NCBI GenBank assembly: GCA_965200525.1
Contig: OZ241368.1
Span: forward strand, 7,254,001-7,318,000
Source: JANNPJ01 sp965200525
GTDB lineage: Bacteria; Actinomycetota; Actinomycetes; Actinomycetales; Kineosporiaceae
Length of the DNA: 64,000 nucleotides
Direction: 5' to 3'
In this document: in pieces, positions 8,235-16,726 of the stretch
Layout: each line of letters starts with the position of its first letter
Numbering within the stretch: position 1 is the stretch's first letter
Translations under genes and position numbers: made by a program
Notes under the pieces: model-generated
What the model saw: only the letters and a program-made list of their open reading frames with translations
Told to the model about the DNA's origin: nothing
The model's database searches: none

Positions 8235-8612
8235 GTGGACATATTACTTTCCCAACGCCGAATCGACACCGAAGGCGGCATCGCCTTCCACCGCAAGTAC
8301 CAACGCGAGGACGGCACTGTCTTCGAGACGACCGCCCCATCCACCTGTCATTCGCTGCGCCGCACCCAGCAATTGCAGCAGGCCCTCGACGCCTTGCGCG
8401 GCATCGCGTTGCAGTTGGACCGGCTCGCTGCTACCGAACCGGCCCTGCCTGGCCCCGGGTACCGCTCACCTCGGCCCTCGGGTGCCCAGGCCTACCTGCG
8501 TGAAGAAGTGAACGAGATCTTGGCCCTTCGCCTGCTGTCGAGTCCCAGCCAACCCCATCGTCTTCCAGCGAGCGCAGCTGGCCCGGACCAAAGAGGCAAT
8601 CATGTACCGTGA
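8235..8612 (+). CDS. Small hypothetical protein with a TTA codon, upstream of LysR gene
   Basis: This reading frame encodes 125 residues from a GTG with an excellent AGGAG ribosome site 7 nt upstream. It starts VDILLSQRRIDTEGGIAFHR and overlaps the LysR gene start by 11 nt. No known family is recognised. The middle (LRRTQQLQQALDALRGIALQL) is likely helical and the C-terminal third is Pro/Ser-rich. Codon 4 is TTA, rare in such GC-rich DNA; in Streptomyces TTA codons tie expression to the bldA tRNA, and many antibiotic regulators use this. It is probably real because of the start signal and overlap, but coding beyond about residue 100 looks weak. Confidence 0.55.
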   Translation: MDILLSQRRIDTEGGIAFHRKYQREDGTVFETTAPSTCHSLRRTQQLQQALDALRGIALQLDRLAATEPALPGPGYRSPRPSGAQAYLREEVNEILALRLLSSPSQPHRLPASAAGPDQRGNHVP

Positions 8613-9483
8613 TCTTCAGATCAACCGGTTGCGCGCCTTGGTGACGGTCATCGACCTGGGCGGCTTCCGCCGTGCGGCCGACGCCCTGCACATCACGCAG
8701 CCGGCGGTCAGCCAGCAGATCCGCCAGCTCAGCACTCTGATCAAGGGACCGATCTTCCTGTCCACGGGCCGCGACATCCTGCTCAGTGACCAGGGCGAGG
8801 AGCTACTCGGCTACGCCCGCCGCATCGTGGCCCTCAACGACGAGGCGGTGGACAGGTTCCTGCCCCCCACCAGCGATCAGCGCCTGACCATCGGGGTCGG
8901 AGACCAGCTCGCCGAAGCGCTGCCCGACATTCTGCGCGGACTGTCCACCGGAATGCCCAAGGCGCAGATCAGCGTGCGCACCGGCCCCAGTGAGACCTTG
9001 CAGGGTCAGGTCACGACGGGTCAGCTCGACCTGGCTCTGGTTCTGCAGCCCAGCCCACATCGGGTCATGACCGCCGCCTGGCACGAACTGGGGCACCTGC
9101 GGATGAACTGGTTCGGCGAGCCCACGTCCCGCGCGAAGGGCGCCGAACTGCCGCTGACTCTGTTCACTGAGCCCTGCACCTTGCGCGGCACGATCATGGC
9201 CACCCTGGACGCATCCTCGGTGCCCTGGCGGGTGGGCTACGAAGGACCTGAGCTCATCGGCCTGCGGGCAGCGGCCAAGGCCGGCCTCGGGGTTGCCTGT
9301 CTGATCGACAACGGCGACGAACTTTGGGGCCTTCCGCGGACCACGAACCAGGACATGCCGGAGCCCCCCGGCCCGGTACCCGTCAGCATGGCCGTCTCAG
9401 CGGCGGCCTCGACGCGCAGCTTCGTGCGCATCGCCGAACGGTCTCTGCGCGACGCGCTGCGCGAATACCCTTTCGCTGCCTGA
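8602..9483 (+). CDS. LysR-family transcriptional regulator
   Basis: This 293-residue protein has an N-terminal winged helix-turn-helix (residues about 6-65, with FRRAADALHITQPAVSQQIR), the signature of LysR regulators. A periplasmic-binding-like effector domain follows from about residue 93. Such proteins bind dyads near divergent promoters and respond to a small molecule, often a pathway intermediate. It lies between the TOMM operon and the aroC-aroK pair and is likely a local regulator. The nearby palindromes at 7816-7828 and 16643-16661 are candidate sites. The ligand is unknown; an aromatic or chorismate-derived effector would fit but is only a guess. Confidence 0.93.
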   Translation: MYRDLQINRLRALVTVIDLGGFRRAADALHITQPAVSQQIRQLSTLIKGPIFLSTGRDILLSDQGEELLGYARRIVALNDEAVDRFLPPTSDQRLTIGVGDQLAEALPDILRGLSTGMPKAQISVRTGPSETLQGQVTTGQLDLALVLQPSPHRVMTAAWHELGHLRMNWFGEPTSRAKGAELPLTLFTEPCTLRGTIMATLDASSVPWRVGYEGPELIGLRAAAKAGLGVACLIDNGDELWGLPRTTNQDMPEPPGPVPVSMAVSAAASTRSFVRIAERSLRDALREYPFAA

Positions 9484-9664
9484 AGACACTCCGCTGCGCG
9501 CCGGTCGGCCATAGGCCGCCGGCGCGCACCCGACGTGCATCGCTCGAGATCCCCTGGACCTCTGCGCCGAGCCCATCGCGTGCCCGAAGCACCTGCGCCG
9601 GAGCAAGTCCACGAGCCCGACCACCGCCCTGCCATGCCGCAACCGTCAGAAAGAGGACCGACTC

Positions 9665-10879
9665 ATGCTTCGTTGGCTCACCGCGGGTGAATCTCATGGT
9701 CCGCTTCTGATCGGCGTTCTGGAAGGTCTGCCTGCTGGTGTCGAGATCACCAGTGACGACCTGAAGTCCGCGCTCGCTCGCCGGCGTCTGGGGTACGGGC
9801 GGGGCGGGCGGATGAAGTTCGAGCAGGACGAGGTCCGGATGGTCGGCGGTGTCCGGCACGGGCTGAGCATCGGTGGGCCGGTCGCGGTCGAGGTCGGCAA
9901 CACCGAGTGGCCCAAGTGGGAGACGGTGATGTCGCCCGACCCGGTGGATCCGAACCTGCTGGACGGCTTGGGCCGCAACGCCCCGCTGACCCGCCCCCGG
10001 CCCGGGCACGCGGATCTGGCGGGGATGCAGAAGTACGGCTTCGACGACGCCCGCCCGGTGCTGGAGCGGGCCTCGGCCCGCGAGACCGCGGCGCGGGTCG
10101 CGCTGGGGGCCGTGGCCGCCGCCTTCCTGGAGCAGGCGGCCGGTATCCGGCTGGTCAGCCACACGGTCTCGATCGGCCCGGTGTTCACCCCGCACGACGG
10201 CGAACTGCCGGGCCCGCACGACGTCGATGCCCTGGACGCCGACCCGATGCGCTGCCACCACGCGGCCACCAGCGCCGCGATGGTGGCCGAGATCGACGAC
10301 TGCCGCAAGGCCGGCGACACCCTCGGCGGGGTGGTCGAGGTGCTGGCCTACGGCCTGCCGCCGGGCCTGGGCAGCCACGTGCACTGGGACCGCCGGCTCG
10401 ACTCGCGGCTGGCCGGGGCCCTGATGGGTATCCAGGCGATCAAGGGCGTCGAGGTCGGCGACGGCTTCGCCACCGCTGCCCGCCGCGGCAGCGCCGCCCA
10501 CGACGAGATCGAGCGCGACTCGGCCGGCGCGATCCGCCGGCGCACCGGGCGGGCCGGTGGTGTCGAGGGCGGGATGTCCACCGGCGACGTCCTGCGGGTG
10601 CGAGCGGCGATGAAGCCGATCTCGACCGTGCCGAGGGCACTGGCCACGATCGACACCGCCACCGGGCAACCCGCGGTGGCCATCCACCAGCGCTCGGACG
10701 TGTGTGCCGTGCCGGCCGCCGGGGTGGTCGCCGAGGCCATGGTGGCCCTGGTGCTGGCCGAGGCCGTGCTGGAGAAGTTCGGCGGCGACAGCGTGCCCGA
10801 GACCGCCCGCAACGTTCGCAGCTACCTGCAGGCCATCCCCGAGCTGCTGCGACCCGACACCAGCGGCGACCCGTCGTGA
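9665..10879 (+). CDS. aroC: Chorismate synthase
   Basis: This 404-residue protein is chorismate synthase, which converts 5-enolpyruvylshikimate 3-phosphate to chorismate using reduced FMN. Family motifs are clear: GESHGPLLIGVLEGLPAGV near the start, RRRLGYGRGGRM, RPGHADLAG, ASARETAARVALGA, and GIQAIKGVEVGDGF. Length is typical of actinobacterial AroC. Its stop overlaps the GTG of shikimate kinase. The usual actinobacterial aroC-aroK-aroB order is broken because no aroB follows. That suggests a cluster-specific copy feeding the salicylate and aminodeoxyisochorismate branches, although a displaced housekeeping gene cannot be excluded. Confidence 0.97.
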   Translation: MLRWLTAGESHGPLLIGVLEGLPAGVEITSDDLKSALARRRLGYGRGGRMKFEQDEVRMVGGVRHGLSIGGPVAVEVGNTEWPKWETVMSPDPVDPNLLDGLGRNAPLTRPRPGHADLAGMQKYGFDDARPVLERASARETAARVALGAVAAAFLEQAAGIRLVSHTVSIGPVFTPHDGELPGPHDVDALDADPMRCHHAATSAAMVAEIDDCRKAGDTLGGVVEVLAYGLPPGLGSHVHWDRRLDSRLAGALMGIQAIKGVEVGDGFATAARRGSAAHDEIERDSAGAIRRRTGRAGGVEGGMSTGDVLRVRAAMKPISTVPRALATIDTATGQPAVAIHQRSDVCAVPAAGVVAEAMVALVLAEAVLEKFGGDSVPETARNVRSYLQAIPELLRPDTSGDPS

Positions 10880-11430
10880 GCGGCGACCAGGTACGCCCGT
10901 ACGCCGTCCTGATCGGGCCGCCCGGAGCCGGCAAGACCACGATCGCCCGAGCCGTCGCGGCCAAGCGGTCGCTGCCGTTTCGCGACACCGACCTCGACGT
11001 CGAACAGCGCGCCGGCCGGTCGGTGGCCGAGATCTTCGTGGACGACGGCGAGTCGACCTTCCGCGAGCTGGAACACGCGGCCGTCCTCGACGCCCTGGCC
11101 GAGCACGACGGCGTCCTGTCGATCGGGGGTGGCGCCGTGCTCGACCCCCGCACCCAGGAAGCACTGCGCGGGCACACCGTGGTGTTCCTCGACGTCCGGA
11201 TCGCCGACGCCTCCAAGCGGATCGGGCTCAACCGCGACCGGCCGCTGCTGCTGGGCAACCCCCGGGCGCAGTGGACGATCATGATGGACCACCGCCGCCC
11301 GATCTACACCGACGTGGCCACGATCCGCATCGCCACCGACGGGCTGAACACCGACGAGGTCACGGTTCAGGTACTGGCCGCCCTGGACGAAATGGAGCGT
11401 GCGCCCGGATCGCAAGTCCCCATCCGGTGA
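10876..11430 (+). CDS. aroK: Shikimate kinase
   Basis: This 184-residue protein is shikimate kinase: a Walker A loop GPPGAGKTTIARAVA near residue 14, the shikimate-binding DTDLDVEQRAGRSVAEIF segment, SIGGGAVLDP and the lid region NRDRPLL are all present. It phosphorylates shikimate at the 3-hydroxyl. The GTG start at 10876 overlaps the aroC stop (GTGA), so the two are co-translated. With the DAHP synthase at 1275-2363 it would boost flux to chorismate for this cluster. Confidence 0.96.
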   Translation: MSGDQVRPYAVLIGPPGAGKTTIARAVAAKRSLPFRDTDLDVEQRAGRSVAEIFVDDGESTFRELEHAAVLDALAEHDGVLSIGGGAVLDPRTQEALRGHTVVFLDVRIADASKRIGLNRDRPLLLGNPRAQWTIMMDHRRPIYTDVATIRIATDGLNTDEVTVQVLAALDEMERAPGSQVPIR

Positions 11431-11494
11431 CGGCATCCGGACGGGGCGTCCAGGCGCAGGACGTCAGCTGGAGCCGGCCCGGCCGTCCCCGAGC

Positions 11495-12100
11495 TCAGGG
11501 CACGATCCGCGGTCCGTGGGGCGGCTGCCCGGACGCCAGCCGATCGACGTAGTCGGCGATCCGCCGGGTGCGGGTCTCCTCTTTCTTGAGCTTCTGCAGG
11601 GTCAGCAGGATCTGGTAGGCACTGCTGCGACTCAGGGCAGCAAAGGCAGCTGCTGCGGCCGGCGAGGCATCCAGCGCTGCCCGCAGTTCGGGGGTGACCT
11701 CGGCGGTGCTCTGAGGCGCATAGGCCTCAGCCCAGCGACCGTCGCTCTTGGCCGCCTCCACCTGCTCAAGACCGGACGGGCGCATTCGCCCGGCATCCGT
11801 GAGCACCTCCACCCGGGCACAGTTGATCTTCGACCACGGACTGCGCTTGCGACGCGGAGAGAACCTCTGGCCCCACCAGCCTTCCGGCAGGTTCCCGGAA
11901 TACGCCTTACCGTCGATCCAGCCGTAGCACAACGCCACGTCCAGGGCCTGTGAGCGGGTCAGCGACGGCACGCCCGTCCCCTTCTTCGGCAGTGCCAACC
12001 AGACCTCGTCGACCTTGTCGTGGTTGGCCTCCATCCACGCTGCGAACTCCTCGACCGAGGCACACCGCAGATTGTTGTCAGTCACCGTCTCACCGCTCAC
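11495..12100 (-). CDS. YdeI/OmpD-associated family protein
   Basis: About 200 residues match the YdeI/OmpD-associated family: an N-terminal SVEEFAAWMEANHDKVDEVW, then QALDVALCYGWIDGKAYS, FSPRRKRSPWSKIN and a C-terminal helical region rich in Ala. The biochemical role of the family is not settled; some members are linked to peptide resistance. Two in-frame GTG codons (12100 and 12085) sit in repeated GGTGAGACG contexts, so the exact start is ambiguous, and the frame stays open to 12262. It is convergent with aroK and has no obvious pathway role. It may be a passenger or, speculatively, a self-protection gene. Confidence 0.8.
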   Translation of the reverse strand: MSGETVTDNNLRCASVEEFAAWMEANHDKVDEVWLALPKKGTGVPSLTRSQALDVALCYGWIDGKAYSGNLPEGWWGQRFSPRRKRSPWSKINCARVEVLTDAGRMRPSGLEQVEAAKSDGRWAEAYAPQSTAEVTPELRAALDASPAAAAAFAALSRSSAYQILLTLQKLKKEETRTRRIADYVDRLASGQPPHGPRIVP

Positions 12101-12282
12101 CGTCTCACCAGACTTCCCGCGTCGGCTCAGCCACGCGCCTCGAGGTTGCTGTTGCCTTCGTTCACTGTTCGCGTCGCCCGAAGCCCCGAGCGAGGATACC
12201 CGCGCGGCCGCCGGCCGGGCGGACACAGCCGGCAGCAGCGTCCGCCCGACCGGGCCGGTCACGAGTTCCCCTGCACGCCGGA

Positions 12283-14214
12283 TCAGGCTGCGGCGTCCGT
12301 GTGCCGATACTCCTGGACGTCGATCTCCTCCAGTTCGAAGTCTTCGGAGTAGTCAGAGTTCTCGATGGCCGAACTTCCCGCACCCTCAGCGGCATCCTTG
12401 ATCCGCTGCAGCGTGGTCAGCATGCCGGCCCGAAGTTCCTCGGTGTGGTTCTCGTAACCGCCGAGCATCATCTGGGCGAAGGAGGCCGTGCGCTTGCGTT
12501 GCCCTTCACTCTGCCCCGAGACGTCCCACCGTTCGGTGAGCAGCGTACCGGCCCCGTCGGCCTCCAGACGATAGGACCAGCGTACGCCGTTGGTCGTGGT
12601 GCGGAAGGCGAAAGACACGCCAGGTTCGGACTTCTCGACCTCATTGGAGGTGACCCAGACCACCTTGCCGCGCCGGTTGATGCCGATGAACCGCGCACCG
12701 ACATCGCGCTTGGACCCGCGCCAGAGACAGCGGCGGCACTCCGGGCTCCACTGCCCCATGCGTGACACGTCACTGATCAGGGCCCATACCGTCTCCGGGT
12801 CGGCGTCGATCCTGATCGACACCTCTTCGGGGTGGTAGTCCGCCGACACCGACGCCGGTGCCGGTGCCGGTACGCCGATGGCAGCCCCGCCCCTCTTGGC
12901 TCGCCAGGCCCCCCGGCGCCGCTCGCTGCGCAGCTCGGCCAGGTAGGGGTAGTGGTCCACCTGCATGGTGTGCCGCTTGGAGCTGACGTACCGCTTGGCC
13001 AGGGTCTCCTTGTACCCGACGATCTCTTTGGTCACGCGCGCCGGCGAGGGCAGCACGGCCTTGCCCTCCAGCAGGTCGCCCACCCACTGCGACTGGGCCT
13101 CCGACAGCACGGTGGTGGCTCCCAGAGGCTGGAACAGACCAATGAAGTACAGGTCCGGGTGCTCAGGATGGACGACGCGGTGGTAGAGCGACACGTCGTT
13201 GTCGGTCGGAGCCATGATCGCCTCGTCCAAGAACGGGAAACTGATCTTGTACCCGGTGCAGTAGACCACGGCGTCGATGACCTCGCTGGTTCCGTCGACG
13301 AAGTGGACGGTATCGCCCTCAAAGTGGCTGATGTTTGGCTTCACCGAGAGGTCGCCGTGGCCCAGGCGGCCCAGCAGCGTCTCGGACACGGTGGGATGGG
13401 AGTTGAACAGTTTGTGATCCGGCTGGGGCAGCCCGAAATCGGTGAGCTTGCCGATCGTCATGCGCAACAGCGCCGCCATGATCCAGCGCTGCGTCTCGCG
13501 CGGCATGACCCGGGTGAGGAAAGGACTGATCAGGTCGTCACCGGGCTTGCCGAACATGAACTTGGGAAAGACGTATCCACCCCGGCGCGTGGACAGGAAC
13601 GTGCGTTCCGAGACGGCGGCCGTCTCCACGGCGATGTCAGAGGCCGAGTTGCCGAAGCCCAGCACGACCACGCGCTTGCCCGCGTACTCGTTCGGGACCT
13701 TGTAGTGGTGCGAGTGGGTCTGCACCCCCGTGAAGGTGTCGGCTCCGCGAAATGCCGGCTCCGGGTATCGAGGCACGGAGTGGTGACCGTTGGCCACGAT
13801 CACCGCCCGGTAGTGGGTGGTGGTCTCGACGCCGGTGTCGCGGTGGCGCGCGCTGACATCCCATCCCCCGGCCCGGCTGCGCTCGACGTGGGTCACTTCG
13901 GTGCGAAAGCGGATCGCGTCCCGGAACCCGAAGTGATCCACGAAGTCGTCAAGGTACTGAGCCATCTGGGTGTGATGGGGGTACGCGGGGTAATGATCGG
14001 GCATCGGGTAGCTGCGGTACTCCGACAGGTGGCGGGAGGTGTTGATGTGTAGCGAGCGGTAGGAGGAGGACAGGTCGTTGTCGTTGAGGTAGCGCCAGTT
14101 TCCACCGACCTCGGACCCGGATTCGTAGCAGTCGAAATCGATGCCGCGTTCGCGCAGCACCTGGCAAGTGGCGATCCCGGACGAGCCGGCTCCGATGATG
14201 CAGACGCGCTCCAT
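12283..14214 (-). CDS. Flavin-containing monooxygenase fused to SRPBCC domain
   Basis: This 643-residue protein combines two modules. Residues 1 to about 460 are a class B flavin monooxygenase: FAD-binding CIIGAGSSGIATCQVL at the start, the FMO signature FTGVQTHSHHY (FxGxxxHxxxY) near residue 160, and the NADPH site VVVLGFGNSASDIA. Residues about 475-600 form an SRPBCC/polyketide-cyclase-like domain beginning VSIRIDADPETVWALISDVS. FMOs of this class oxygenate N or S atoms or carry out Baeyer-Villiger reactions. The lipid/aromatic-binding SRPBCC tail is unusual and may present a hydrophobic or aromatic substrate. The protein ends with an acidic tail. It is the last gene of the ALDH/SRPBCC/FMO operon, 36 bp after the SRPBCC gene. 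Confidence 0.92.
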   Translation of the reverse strand: MERVCIIGAGSSGIATCQVLRERGIDFDCYESGSEVGGNWRYLNDNDLSSSYRSLHINTSRHLSEYRSYPMPDHYPAYPHHTQMAQYLDDFVDHFGFRDAIRFRTEVTHVERSRAGGWDVSARHRDTGVETTTHYRAVIVANGHHSVPRYPEPAFRGADTFTGVQTHSHHYKVPNEYAGKRVVVLGFGNSASDIAVETAAVSERTFLSTRRGGYVFPKFMFGKPGDDLISPFLTRVMPRETQRWIMAALLRMTIGKLTDFGLPQPDHKLFNSHPTVSETLLGRLGHGDLSVKPNISHFEGDTVHFVDGTSEVIDAVVYCTGYKISFPFLDEAIMAPTDNDVSLYHRVVHPEHPDLYFIGLFQPLGATTVLSEAQSQWVGDLLEGKAVLPSPARVTKEIVGYKETLAKRYVSSKRHTMQVDHYPYLAELRSERRRGAWRAKRGGAAIGVPAPAPASVSADYHPEEVSIRIDADPETVWALISDVSRMGQWSPECRRCLWRGSKRDVGARFIGINRRGKVVWVTSNEVEKSEPGVSFAFRTTTNGVRWSYRLEADGAGTLLTERWDVSGQSEGQRKRTASFAQMMLGGYENHTEELRAGMLTTLQRIKDAAEGAGSSAIENSDYSEDFELEEIDVQEYRHTDAAA

Positions 14215-14250
14215 GATTCGTTCTCCTTGTGGTGTCGGATCGGTGGCGGA

Positions 14251-15006
14251 TCAGGCGGCGCGGCGAGTGGTGCTGGGCCCCTGGGGCGCCTGGGTGCGTT
14301 TGGGAGCGAGCCTGTTGTTCACTGCGGCGACGCGAAGCTGGCCGACCACGACGCGACCGCGCTGGTTCATCACCGCCACCGAACGCAGGAAGGTCTGAGC
14401 CCGACGTCCGCTCAGCCCCGACACCAGCCCGGCGGTGAGGCCCGCGCGAGCCGCGGCTTCGGGCGTGTGTGCCGGTCGCACGCCGACCGGAGCCGGCCGG
14501 GGGGCCGGCGTGAGGGCCGTTGTGGCGGCCGGTGCGAGCTTCACCGGCAGGTCCCACAGGTAGTGACCGCCGGCCGTCACGTGGGCCGGTCCGCCCACAG
14601 CGCGCAGGACTTGATAGGCGCTGCGTACCAGAACCCGGCCGACGGCCGAATCGATCGCACCGGCCAGGTGGGGAACGCTGGTTGCGTAGTTCACCTCGAA
14701 CGTGAATTCACAGCCCTCAGGCACGTCTCGGGTCGTCCAGGACCCGCGCAGGTGCTGGAAGTCGCCCGTCACCTGTTCGAACTCGATGCGGTTGGGCTGC
14801 TGAGGATCGCCCGAGCGCCAGGTGCGCTGCACCCAGCGGGCGCTCTTGTTGCGGAAAGTCAGCTCCCACTGCTGCAGCCCCTCACCGACATCGGTGACGG
14901 ACGCGATGTCGCCGGCGTAACCGGGGAAGGCCACCTGGTCGTCCAGGCGCTGCATCAGGTCGACCGCCCCGGCGGGGAGCGTGGCTTTGAGGATGCGAGA
15001 TGTCAT
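14251..15006 (-). CDS. SRPBCC (START-like, polyketide cyclase/COQ10-type) protein
   Basis: About 250 residues. Residues 1-150 form an SRPBCC fold (MTSRILKATLPAGAVDLMQR, then WELTFRNKSARWVQ and IEFEQVTGDFQHLRGSW), similar to aromatase/cyclase and COQ10-type lipid-binding proteins. A C-terminal Ala/Arg/Pro-rich extension has no recognised domain. Such proteins bind aromatic or hydrophobic intermediates and may promote cyclisation or dehydration. The ATG at 15006 overlaps the stop of the aldehyde dehydrogenase (ATGA), and the FMO with a second SRPBCC domain follows, so the three likely act on one intermediate. The substrate is unknown. Confidence 0.8.
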   Translation of the reverse strand: MTSRILKATLPAGAVDLMQRLDDQVAFPGYAGDIASVTDVGEGLQQWELTFRNKSARWVQRTWRSGDPQQPNRIEFEQVTGDFQHLRGSWTTRDVPEGCEFTFEVNYATSVPHLAGAIDSAVGRVLVRSAYQVLRAVGGPAHVTAGGHYLWDLPVKLAPAATTALTPAPRPAPVGVRPAHTPEAAARAGLTAGLVSGLSGRRAQTFLRSVAVMNQRGRVVVGQLRVAAVNNRLAPKRTQAPQGPSTTRRAA

Positions 15007-16592
15007 GAGGATGCCTCCAGGTCGGTGCGCGGGCGAAGGATGCTGACCGCCTGCAGGTGCGTCGTGCGCAGCATGGGATGACTGGCTTCCCCGAAGACCC
15101 CGCCGGTCAGCCCGGGCCCGCCCTGGTTGGGAAGAAAGGGCAGGAAGCCGCTGTGCGAGTCGTTGATCTTGAGGTTGCCCCCGTTGGTGATTGCTTCCAG
15201 GCAACGCGAGATCGTGGCGCTACCCTGCGACCAGAACGAGTTGCGCAGGCCGTAGGCGTTGGCGTTGACGAAGTTCAGGACCTCTTCCAGGAGTTCCTCG
15301 TCCGAGTCGGCGAACGCCGGGACGATGATCGGCAGAAGGGGGAAGAAAGTCTCGTCCCGCACGACCGACATCGACCGGGCATCGTGCAGGCCATCGACCC
15401 GAACGATACTGGGCTCGACGAAGAATCCTGTGCTGGAGGGAGTTCCGTCGACCTCTAGACGCCGGCCGCCGTGCAGCAGCTTGGCCCCCTTGGCCAGGGC
15501 CTCAGCCAGGCAGCCGAAGAACCAGTCCACGCCGAGGACGGGGGTCAGCACCACGTCGGGGTCCTCGGGATATCCGGGCTTGATCTTCGCAGTGGCCTCG
15601 ATGACCCGCGCGATCAGCTCGTCGGCGATCGCTGGGTGGACGACGACCTGGTTGGGCACGTTGCAGATCTGCCCGGAGTTCATGAAGAACTGGGTGATGG
15701 TCTCCACCGCCGCATCGAGGTCGGCGTCATGCCACACCACGCAGCAGTCGTTGCCGGCCAGCTCCAGGATCGGCTTCTTGCCCGCGGCGACACACTGGCC
15801 CTCGAACTCCAGGCCCTTCTTGCTGCCGCCGAAGTAGATGATGTCGTTGACGTGCTCACTGGCCAGCCAGGCCTCCAGCATGGGCGGCCCGCAGAAGGCG
15901 TTGAGAGTTCCGGGCGGAGCACCCATCTCCTCCAGGACCGGGGCGACCACCTCACGCATCGCATACATGCAGCTGAGCGCCACTCCCCGGGGAGCGCGGA
16001 CCACGACGGTGTTTCCGGACAGCATGGCGGTCAGGCCATTGAGAGCATTGACGGTCGCGGCGTTCTGCGGGGGGTTAATGCATACGACCCCGTCCGGAAG
16101 GCGGCGCAGGATCATCTCGCGCTCGTTGTCCTGGCGGCGAAACTGCAGCTGCCCAGCGCACCATTCGATGGTCTCGCGACTCCAGCTGGTGAACGGGATG
16201 CCCATGATCATGCCCTCGGCCGCCGAGCGCGGCGTTCCCTCGGCCACCAGGATCTCCACGAGCGGGTCGCGGTGCTGCAGCAATCGCTCGCCGACAAGTC
16301 GCCCGACCTCGATACGGTCGGCCAGGCTGACGCGGCTCCACTCGGCCACCGCGCCGGCAGCCGATTCCAGGGCCAGATCGGCCAGAACCTCGTCGGCTAC
16401 CGCACAGGCCCCGATCACCCGATCGCCCGCGGCCCGCGGGTCGGTAATTCCGAGGTCGAGGTCGCGCTTGAGACGCAGGGTGGTAAAGGTGTCCTCGATG
16501 AGGGCTCGGGCCGTCAGTGTGTGGACCAGTGGTGTCGAGTCGCTGACAATGTCCCGGCCGCCGATGTAGGCGGAATATACTCCGAACTTCAT
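15003..16592 (-). CDS. Aldehyde dehydrogenase family protein
   Basis: This 529-residue protein belongs to the NAD(P)-dependent aldehyde dehydrogenase superfamily. The catalytic Glu region appears as ELAGNDCCVVW and the nucleophilic Cys as NSGQICNVPNQVV; a Rossmann-type NINGLTAMLSGNTVVV-like region precedes them. It would oxidise an aldehyde to an acid, or act as an acyl reductase. The ATG at 16592 has a strong AAAGGAGG ribosome site 4 nt upstream; a further in-frame ATG 15 bp earlier is less likely. It heads the three-gene operon with the SRPBCC and FMO genes, and a 19-bp palindrome lies 50 bp upstream. Its substrate could be an aldehyde in the amino-group-carrier pathway, but that is inference. 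Confidence 0.9.
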   Translation of the reverse strand: MKFGVYSAYIGGRDIVSDSTPLVHTLTARALIEDTFTTLRLKRDLDLGITDPRAAGDRVIGACAVADEVLADLALESAAGAVAEWSRVSLADRIEVGRLVGERLLQHRDPLVEILVAEGTPRSAAEGMIMGIPFTSWSRETIEWCAGQLQFRRQDNEREMILRRLPDGVVCINPPQNAATVNALNGLTAMLSGNTVVVRAPRGVALSCMYAMREVVAPVLEEMGAPPGTLNAFCGPPMLEAWLASEHVNDIIYFGGSKKGLEFEGQCVAAGKKPILELAGNDCCVVWHDADLDAAVETITQFFMNSGQICNVPNQVVVHPAIADELIARVIEATAKIKPGYPEDPDVVLTPVLGVDWFFGCLAEALAKGAKLLHGGRRLEVDGTPSSTGFFVEPSIVRVDGLHDARSMSVVRDETFFPLLPIIVPAFADSDEELLEEVLNFVNANAYGLRNSFWSQGSATISRCLEAITNGGNLKINDSHSGFLPFLPNQGGPGLTGGVFGEASHPMLRTTHLQAVSILRPRTDLEASS

Positions 16593-16642
16593 GTCGCCTC
16601 CTTTCATTTATCACCAAGGCCACTGACAATGGCCGATGGCAA

Positions 16643-16661
16643 TTACGCTATATTGGCGTAA
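16643..16661. promoter_or_regulatory. Perfect palindrome TTACGC-N7-GCGTAA
   Basis: A 19-bp dyad with perfect 6-bp arms lies about 50 bp upstream of the aldehyde dehydrogenase ATG and downstream of the kinase-hydrolase gene. It probably marks an operator at the promoter of the ALDH/SRPBCC/FMO operon. Size and spacing would suit a TetR, MarR or LysR dimer. Confidence 0.5.
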
Positions 16662-16726
16662 ACCGACCCGCAATGGGGCCGCCATAAAGATGTCTTATTG
16701 AATTGGCGCCGCGGTTTCAGTCGCGC

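Noticed and set aside
7874..8344. Minus-strand open frame of 156 codons in the divergent region
   Set aside because: No ribosome site, no motif, and it would overlap both promoters and the start of the small plus-strand gene.
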